DNA of 64,000 nucleotides from Ryuthela nishihirai. Its lineage: Eukaryota > Arthropoda > Arachnida > Araneae > Heptathelidae. Shown in pieces: positions 57,459-64,000 of the stretch; positions within the stretch are counted from its first letter, which is position 1, and each line of letters opens with the position of its first letter. A model generated the notes under the pieces. The model saw nothing but the letters and a program-made list of their open reading frames with translations. It had not been told where the DNA came from and did no database searches. The DNA lies in assembly GCA_038380435.1 (NCBI GenBank), contig JAWZYU010000009.1:66927901-66991900 (forward strand). The letters are read 5' to 3'. The position numbers and the translations under genes were made by a program.

Positions 57459-59597
57459 CAGTAATACCTCGAAGATGCGTCGTAATTGGTTTCACGATCG
57501 GCGACGTAAGTCGAAATGACGTAGGTTTAGATTTACATACATTGCGAAACTAAAGTGAAATAATTGGTTCCAGGCTAATCACTCAATAAATAAAACTAAC
57601 ATTCCAAGCGAATCTTTATGTTTTATTGTCATTTTAACAATTAAAATGTAATGGAAATTAAATAAAATCAAATTAGAAAAGAAAATACATTTTAGGAACT
57701 AGAAGAAGATGGTTTTTAAAAGTCGAGGACGGATATCTGGTGCCGTAAAGACTTTTTCTTCTCCCAGAGAATTTCTTCATAGCATGATAAGATCCTTTTT
57801 ACACTATGTCTGGTTGTTGCAACTCTTTCTTCGCTGGAATCAATTTCTTCGAGAATCTTCACAACAGTCTCTATTAGTCTAAGTCGTTTGGTTATTTTTC
57901 CACCTGTCATTGTCTTCATCGTTGATGGCGGCTCCTCATCTTCTTGTTCCACAGCAGTTCCACGAGTTCACCAATTGTAAGTTCGTGGTTGTGAGACTCC
58001 AAAAGTTCGATGACATCTTCGTGGTTTACCTCCAAACCCATCTGTGACGCAATAGTGACTACTTCTTCTGTTGCTTGAATAAGGATCAATTTCTGGAGCT
58101 GTGTCAGTGCCCTCAGTGAATAAAAATGGATAAAGCTTTTTCCAAATACCTTTCATCGTGTTTTCGCTAATTTCAGCCCACGAGATTTCTATGATCCTTT
58201 AACATCAAAGATGTTAAATGCTTTCCATAAGTCTTTCACCGTCAGTTCACTGTTTCCTTTCACGGCTGCATTGAAATGAGCAAAAGTATATCGAGTGTAG
58301 TAAGCTTTTTAAACGTTTTGATAACTCACTGGTCCATCGGTTGAATCAGGCTTGTTGTGTTTGGAAGCAAGAACACCGCTTTCATTCTTGGATCAAAGTC
58401 AAGCAAAGTTGCTGGAGGATGACCTGGTGCATTATCAAGAATTAGCATCATGTGAAAGGAAGATTTTGAGTTTGGCAATAACGTTCAACCTCGGGAATGA
58501 AGTGGTGACCAAATCAGTCTTCAAAAACTGAAGCAGTTACCCAAGCCTTAGGACTAGACTTACAAAACACTGGGAGACAAGATTTGGATGTATTATTCAG
58601 CGCTCTGGGATTCTCAGACCGATAAATGAGAAGTGGCTTTAACTTGCAATCATCAGAAGCGTTTCCACCGATCATTAGAGTCAGCCGGTCTTTTGCTGCC
58701 TTGAATCCAGGAAATGTCTTTTCTTCGTGAGAGATAAATGTTCTTTTAGTCATCTTCTTCCAGATGAGGCCAGTCGCATCGACACTGAAAATAGTCTTAG
58801 TGCAGCAACCTCCTTCGTCGATTAATATTTTCAGCTTGTCAAGAAAATAAAGAGCATCATCTTGATCAGCACTCGCTGCTTCTCCGCTACCTTCAATGCT
58901 GTGACAATTACAACGCTGTTTAAATCTACTAAACCAGCCATTGCTAGCGACGAATTTTTCCTCTTTCGCGTCATCCCCAACTTCTTCCTTTAATCGTGCA
59001 AAAATTAGTTTTGCTTTGTTGGAAATGGTGTTCTGGTCAACCGGGCATCTCTTACTTTAGAGATGTTTTTATTATTGCACCATGTTTTTAGTAAAGTTTC
59101 CATCATAGGAAATTAGTCCATAACACTTTCGGATTATGGATGAATTTAGTGGCCTAGCATTCTTAACTTCTGAAAGAATCCGCTCTTTATCTTTAATTAT
59201 GGTTCTTACAGTCATCTGAGCCAAGTTCATGCTAACTGCTATTTCATAGGCTTTTAAACCGCTTTCAAATGACTTTATAATTTGCAGTTTAATCTCCAAT
59301 GCGAAAGTTTTTCTTTTTATGGCGGGAGTTTCACCCTCAGCTTGTTTGCTTTTGGAAGACATATTTCTTAATACAACCCGTAAGAAAAAATGTCAAAAAT
59401 AACTAAAAAAGAACTCTTTTTAAAAAAAATGATTTCGTAAGAACGACGATCGTATCAATTGCTTACAGACAATGCTAGATTAAGTTTTTGCGCAGCAAAA
59501 ATAACACTCTAGGCAAGTTCGCCTTTGACGACGCTGTCGCCGTCGCGCGTGAAAACAAACGGCGTAAGTCGAGAGGAGGTAAGTCGGGGTATTACTT
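57459..59597 (-). mobile_element. Tigger/pogo element B
   Basis: The left end CAGTAATACCTCGAAGATGC is inverted at the right end (GGGGTATTACT near 59587-59596), TA on the left at 57457-57458 and TA in the right flank. Motifs AATACCTCGA and CGACGTAAGTCG resemble Tigger1-type ends as I recall them. The right terminal base is changed, so the exact end is uncertain by one or two bases. About 2.14 kb, with the gene on the minus strand. Confidence 0.88.
57716..59362 (-). pseudogene. Tigger1-like transposase B (TIGD1-related), lightly damaged
   Basis: Starts MSSKSKQ with a Lys-rich segment and helix-turn-helix (KRKTFALEIKLQIIKSFESG...MNLAQMTVRTIIKDKERI). Then comes the DDE domain: first Asp in FSVDATGLIWKKM, then GGNASDDCKLKPLLIYRSEN. 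The second Asp is in LDNAPGHPP and the third in LIPMDQ-like SLIQPMDQ, followed at once by a TGA where Gly is usual. The C-terminus (NHEDVIELLESHNHELTIGE) is also recognisable. All three catalytic Asp codons survive. A few frameshifts and that stop disable it. It is better kept than copy A. Confidence 0.88.
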
Positions 59598-60285
59598 ATA
59601 AATGAACAGGAACACGAGTACTAAGATATTTACGATGACATATATCTTAATCCCAACGAAAAATGCGTCTTCAAGGGATATTGAAGAAATGACAGAAATT
59701 TTCAAAAATAATGCATAATAATGTAGAATCTTTTGAATCGTTGAAGAAAATGTTACGAATCACTAAATTTCTTAATAGCTGCCAGTATTATAGGTAGCTT
59801 TCAAGAGGCAAGGGAGGAAAAAACTCTTCTTTATCTTCACACCTCTTCTCCTTTTATATGACTATTCCCTCTAAAAAAAGTCAAACCTTTCTATCTGTTG
59901 CAATACCTTGGCAAACTATTCCTCTTTTTCCGAAAAACAATATGATATCTTCTCTGTGTTGCAACGCTTGTTGAAATTACTCGTTTCTTCGTTTCACAAT
60001 CGCCATGATCTCTGCTTTCGTAGAAGATTCGAGACATTACATCAAGATTGGCTTTAGGTCAGACTTTTGTCGTCACTGAGGATTGGTCCTTTATAAAGCG
60101 GTATAAAAGACGATGCGAATATATCAAAGGTATCAACATTTGTGTTCAGCGCGTGACCAAAAATATCTGCTGCGTAGAAAACAATTCACGAAATATCCGA
60201 CACGTAACTGCATCGATTTATGGAAGATAAATCGATGTAGTTTCTGCTACAAGAGAAGGTTTTTTTCTTCCTGAAAGATATATAT
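59598..60285. other. AT-rich DNA, no gene recognised
   Basis: Flank between the Tigger element and the LTR. The five bases before the LTR are TATAT. Confidence 0.5.
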
Positions 60286-61547
60286 TGATAGGTCGCAGAC
60301 CTATTGATTTTATTGATTTTAATTTTTTTTATATACTGTATTTCATTTCTATCCTGATGCAACCACTTTGTGTCTGGAGATGTCTTCGGAGGTTAATGGG
60401 TGCAACATCTCCGTTGCGAATTTCATTCAGGGTTCCGTTTCATCTGTTTACATTGGTTGCCGAGAGGAAACTTGACTAATGTACGGAGACGAGAGGTGTC
60501 TTGTGAAACAATTTCAGCTCGCCCAAAAAGCAGACATTGACCTGCGAGAGGAATTAAAGTGCTGGCTGGCAGCAGAGCTCCATCTCACTTGTGAAATATG
60601 GAAATGGAGTCGGGTTTTGCCCAGGGCTCGGTTCTGATTGGCCCTTTTTGGTCGAGAGTTCCCAGGGTTGCCAGAAAGATATTGTCACGCTCGACCCGGG
60701 AGAAACAGTTCGGTATGGGTTGATCAGACTAACAGACCAGGGTTTGGTCTTTTTCTATCTTTCTTTTGCTATCTTTGCTAAGTCCAACTTTAGTGAAATT
60801 CACTGGACTGACTTTTAGGCCATGATTTAGGGAGGGAAAGTGTTAAATTAGACATCTCTTAAATTAGTGAGATGATAAACTTTTACCTAAATACGTTAGG
60901 CGAAATTTAAAGAAATTTGCTTTGCTTGGGAAAAACCACGATCAGAGAAATCTGGAGTGGGTGTTTCATGAAAATTTACGCCGTGTGCACATCACAATAA
61001 CTTAGCAGAATACAGTTCTCGTTCCGGAGAAACTTCAACATGGTAAAGTTATTTTAATTTAACTTACTCTGCTTGTTGTCACTTTCACTTTTAAGTTTTA
61101 TTTTCATTATTTTGTTTGAGTGTTGTTCGAAATTAAGCTTACCTGAATGGAGTGAGTACTTAGTCAATTAATTGTAATGTAAAATCATCCACCTTTATAA
61201 GCCAGTGGTGGAACTTTGTTAAGTGTTGAATTTAAATAAATTCAAAATTTTTGTTATTGTTCAAACAAAAATTGGGTCTTGGTCAATCATGTGAAATCTC
61301 TTACTCGTCGCAACTACAGTTAGAGAATACGGAACTGCGTATTGCTAGCTTGTAGATTGTTCCTGGTTCGAATCTAAAATCTTCTTTCGGCCACTCTTTC
61401 AAAAATATTTGTTTGAAGTCATTAAATTTCGAAGTCAGATCATCAAGCTATTGACATGCAGTTCTAGACAAGATAATTATTTTAGTAAACGCGGAACATT
61501 TTAAGTTCATACCGTATGCCTCGAGGAGGAAAAAGTTGCGGGTGACA
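60286..61547 (+). repeat. 5' LTR of right Ty3/gypsy element
   Basis: 1262 bases, TGATAGG...GGTGACA, matching 2524-3782 with scattered substitutions and a few 1-3 base indels. It is followed by a primer-binding-site-like sequence and gag, so it is the 5' LTR. Contains the U3 promoter, polyadenylation signal and a long U5. The shared frame at 60591-60818 has no recognisable product. Confidence 0.95.
61194..61240 (+). promoter_or_regulatory. LTR TATA box and AATAAA signal
   Basis: TTTATAAG at 61194-61201, with AATAAA at 61235-61240, is conserved in the other LTR at the same spacing. Transcription would be expected to start 25-30 bases after the TATA box, just before or around the AATAAA, consistent with a short R region. 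Confidence 0.55.
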
Positions 61548-61937
61548 AACTGGCGTCCTTGCGACAGGACCAGGTTGAGTGGAGATAAACGATTATTAAA
61601 CAGAACCAGGTTGAGTAGAGAGGTAAACAGATTATTAAATTGAGAAATAATCTCAAACTTTTGTTGTGACGAAAAATTGGAATATTTATGAGAAATCAAG
61701 TGTATCAAGAGTATATTAAAGTAAGATAATTCTGTTAGAAAGTGACAACAATCAATTTGCATTAAGGGTATTGAATTTGTTTCCAATTCTGATTAAGTTG
61801 ATTAGAGTTAAGATATAATTATTCCCAGCTCATGTTAATGCTGAGAAAAAGATTTTAAGAAAAGTTTAGCATATTAAGTACTAAATTTTAGTTGTAAAGT
61901 AGAAAATAAGTTTTAGTGTGTAAAATTTTGAAAAAAA
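61548..61937 (+). promoter_or_regulatory. Leader with primer-binding site and a duplicated ~33-bp block
   Basis: TGGCGTCCTTGCGACAGGA begins three bases after the LTR and starts with TGG, as a tRNA 3'-CCA primer-binding site must. I do not assign the tRNA. ACCAGGTTGAGT(G/A)GAG... TAAAC(A)GATTATTAAA occurs twice, at 61569-61600 and 61605-61639. The rest is AT-rich up to the gag ATG. A minus-strand frame here (61448-61786) is a shadow. Confidence 0.7.
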
Positions 61938-63242
61938 ATGGCACAAGCTTCGTCACCCACCACGACCGAAACATCAGACCCTCCCACGATTAATATAGAA
62001 ACCCAGGAAGTCCCTAGTGCGAACAATGGAAACAACAGTGCCCAAAACTCTTTTGCGAACATTGCCGGATTCATTAATTTGGTTCCTGTCTATAATGCCA
62101 CAGATCCTGGCGGGACGGCTGAACAATTTTTCGAAACTGTGTCAGAAGTGTCGAAAATCGCAGGATGGTCGAATCAGGTCGCATTAACCGTTATAAAATC
62201 TAAATTCAGGGGAAAGGCGATGGAATTTTTAACTGAGTCTTCTGAGCTCAGGAAAGAAACACAATTGGGAAATTTTCAGAAGTGTGTAATAGATAGATTC
62301 GATGCAAAGGAACCTCTTTCGGTGAGACTTCATAAGTTCACCACAGCAAAACAAACTATTCAGGAAGATGTGATAACGTACTCCACTAGATTGAGAGCTT
62401 TGGTGCATAAATATATGCCACAAAAATCGGAGGAATCACAGGAAGTGAAAACGCTTCGAGATCAAACACTTTTATGTCAATTTGTCGCGGGACTTTCGGA
62501 TAAAGTCAAACGACCTGTATTGAGCAGGAATCCCCTTAATTTTGATCAAGCTCTAGATTTTGCTGTGCAGGAACAACAAAATAATTTGTTAATGTCCAAA
62601 ACGAGAGAAGTAAATGCAATACAGAGAAATAAAAATGTAAATGATTCCGAGTCAATATACGTAATTATGGAGGAACTGAGGTACAAGTGTGATAAAACGG
62701 ATAAAACACTTCAACTTTTGACCGAACAGATTCAGAACATGGGAATTAATGCAGTAGATTTGAAAACTACCCCTGGGGAATATAGAAATCATAATACATA
62801 CATTCCCCAGACACAAGTAAAAGAAACTTTCTGTAGTATGCAGTCAGAAAGAGGTGAACCTCAAGTTTTTCGCAGGAGAGTTAATTTTGGGAGAAACTCT
62901 CCCCAACAAACTCCAAGATGGACAAACTCGCAGACAGTTTGTTTTTCTTGTCGTGGAAAGGGACATATTGCGAGGAATTGTACAAAAAGAATTAACCCAA
63001 AATTTCCTGAAGTCAGAAATCGTAATGTGCCTCCTCAAATTTCGGTATTTGGACAAAGTAGAGAAAATCCCAGATTTTGTGTGCCAAATGCGAGAGGAGA
63101 GAGGAAATTTCGCATTGCAAGGAATGATCCAGACCAACAAATGAACTATCAAATCTATAGGTGCGCAAACGCTAATTCTAATCCTTTAAACGCAGAGGGA
63201 GTCGAACAAAGCAGGGCGTATCGGCTCCAGAGAAAGGAATAA
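61938..63242 (+). CDS. gag: Gag polyprotein of Ty3/gypsy-type retrotransposon
   Basis: Intact 434-residue frame starting at the first ATG after the leader (context AAAAAAAATGG). The N-terminal ~45 residues are Ser/Thr/Asn-rich. Residues ~46-230 are the helical retrotransposon Gag (capsid) region (AEQFFETVSEVSKIAGW, TYSTRLRALVHKYM, LCQFVAGLSDKVKRPVLSRN). A CCHC zinc knuckle lies at residues 335-348 (CFSCRGKGHIARNC), which binds element RNA. Gag forms the cytoplasmic particle in which reverse transcription occurs. The tail overlaps pol by about 60 bases in the -1 frame with a slippery site. Intact frame and conserved motifs suggest a recent copy, though activity cannot be judged because the element leaves the window. 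Confidence 0.95.
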   Translation: MAQASSPTTTETSDPPTINIETQEVPSANNGNNSAQNSFANIAGFINLVPVYNATDPGGTAEQFFETVSEVSKIAGWSNQVALTVIKSKFRGKAMEFLTESSELRKETQLGNFQKCVIDRFDAKEPLSVRLHKFTTAKQTIQEDVITYSTRLRALVHKYMPQKSEESQEVKTLRDQTLLCQFVAGLSDKVKRPVLSRNPLNFDQALDFAVQEQQNNLLMSKTREVNAIQRNKNVNDSESIYVIMEELRYKCDKTDKTLQLLTEQIQNMGINAVDLKTTPGEYRNHNTYIPQTQVKETFCSMQSERGEPQVFRRRVNFGRNSPQQTPRWTNSQTVCFSCRGKGHIARNCTKRINPKFPEVRNRNVPPQISVFGQSRENPRFCVPNARGERKFRIARNDPDQQMNYQIYRCANANSNPLNAEGVEQSRAYRLQRKE

Positions 63243-64000
63243 TAAATTTCCCTGCAGTTAGGTTCATCGCAACAAAACATGATTCACATCTTCCCATTGT
63301 GAAAGGATCATCTGGGAATGTTCCCCTTCGCATACTCGTTGACACGGGAGCGTCGGTTTCTCTCATGAATATGAGAACATTTAAAAGAGTTTGTGCTAAA
63401 ATGCCAGTGAGACGGATACAAACAGATGTTAAAATATTCGGAATAACTGGTGAATCTTTACCGATTGAAGGATGCTATGAAATCCAGTTTGAACTCTCTG
63501 GCAAATCTTTCAAGTATCCGATTTTTGTGACACGACAGGAAATGAGTAAACAGTACAATACTCTGTTTGGGATAGATTTGTTAAGGCATCACCGATTTAA
63601 TTTTGATGCGGGAAGAGGAATTTTAACAGTAACTGGGAACACAGTCAAAAGGAAAATGAATGATGGAGGTGCTCATGTAAATTTTATTTCTACTGTACCC
63701 AAAAAGGAAAAATTTGCTAGGATTATAAGAAAGGAAAGAATTTTTCCTAGAACCGAAAGGATAATTTCTGTCCAGCTTGAAGACATATATCCTTTTCAAA
63801 GTAAAGACATTGTTCTAGTTCAACCCAATGAACAGAATCGATTTAAAGATTTCTGTGTCGCTAGATCAGTGAATACTCTTAACGCTGATGGTACATTGAG
63901 TGTTAGAGTAGCAAACCTTTCTTCCGAACCAGTGTGGTTAAATAAGGGATCTAAACTGGTAACTGTTGAACCAGTCAAAGTTAGACACACTGATGTTCCC
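63182..64000 (+). CDS. pol: Pol polyprotein, N-terminal part with aspartic protease (runs off window)
   Basis: The frame -1 to gag is open from just after a TAA at 63179-63181 to the window end with no stop, 273 codons. It has no early ATG of its own, so it is probably made as a Gag-Pol fusion. The active-site triad DTG lies at 63341-63349 within ILVDTGASVSLM, and LFGIDLLRHH further on fits the C-terminal part of a retropepsin fold. A linker follows; the reverse transcriptase, RNase H and integrase expected next are outside the window. The protease would cut Gag and Pol in the particle. No damage is visible. Confidence 0.92.
63185..63255 (+). promoter_or_regulatory. Predicted -1 ribosomal frameshift signal (slippery site and pseudoknot)
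   Basis: TTTAAAC at 63185-63191 fits X XXY YYZ exactly in the gag frame (..T TTA AAC). Six bases later a stem forms: 63198-63205 with 63221-63228, 8 bp with one G-U. Its loop holds GCAGGG (63211-63216), complementary to CCCTGC at 63250-63255, giving an H-type pseudoknot. The heptamer lies within the first few codons of the gag/pol overlap, so slipping would enter pol just after its upstream stop. Confidence 0.82.

Noticed and set aside
1..64000. CRISPR array, prokaryotic operon or riboswitch
   Set aside because: The tandem repeats lack unique spacers of constant length, and all coding content is of eukaryotic transposable elements.

Overview
This is animal nuclear DNA: AT-rich, no operons, and packed with decayed transposable elements of several classes, tRNA-derived SINEs, minisatellites and foldback elements. 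The repertoire (APE-type LINE with simple-repeat tails, TIGD1/pogo and Tc1/mariner relatives, Ty3/gypsy elements, and a relic of a Cys-rich protein family I know mainly from arthropod genomes) suggests an arthropod, perhaps a chelicerate. That is recall, not measurement. I recognise no intact host gene, rRNA or functional tRNA gene. The only intact long reading frames are the gag and pol of an LTR retrotransposon at the right end.

Layout. 1-3782: 3' part of a Ty3/gypsy-type element (gag fragment, non-coding interior, polypurine tract, 3' LTR), joined to a LINE fragment (3783-5215, minus). 5.2-14.6 kb: mostly unique AT-rich DNA with SINEs and four tandem arrays. 14.6-17.2 kb: a broken plus-strand LINE with a (TATG)n tail, inside a patch of direct and inverted duplications. 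17.8-25 kb: SINE pieces, a 215-bp perfect-type foldback MITE, a dead Tc1/mariner element with about 165-bp TIRs, and two long TA-flanked foldback elements. 25.7-29.2 kb: the longest LINE copy (minus; endonuclease plus reverse transcriptase with YADD), ending in a (GGA)n tail. 29.2-49 kb: many SINEs, a 70-bp minisatellite, two more foldback elements, a Cys-rich protein relic, a Tc1 transposase fragment and two GC-richer islands of unknown nature. 49.4-52.2 kb and 57.5-59.6 kb: two Tigger/pogo DNA transposons with TIRs and TA sites. 60.3-64.0 kb: 5' LTR, leader, gag and the start of pol of a second Ty3/gypsy copy that runs off the right edge.

How the parts work together. In the right-hand element the LTR supplies promoter and polyadenylation signals, and the leader carries the primer-binding site. 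Gag (capsid plus zinc knuckle) is followed by pol (protease first) in the -1 frame. The short overlap holds a canonical TTTAAAC slippery heptamer in the correct frame, six bases before a predicted H-type pseudoknot. This complete-looking -1 frameshift signal is the clearest functional signal in the window. SINEs would have depended on LINE enzymes, and the foldback elements on Tc1/mariner-type transposases; those shown here are broken or, for one Tigger copy, only lightly damaged.
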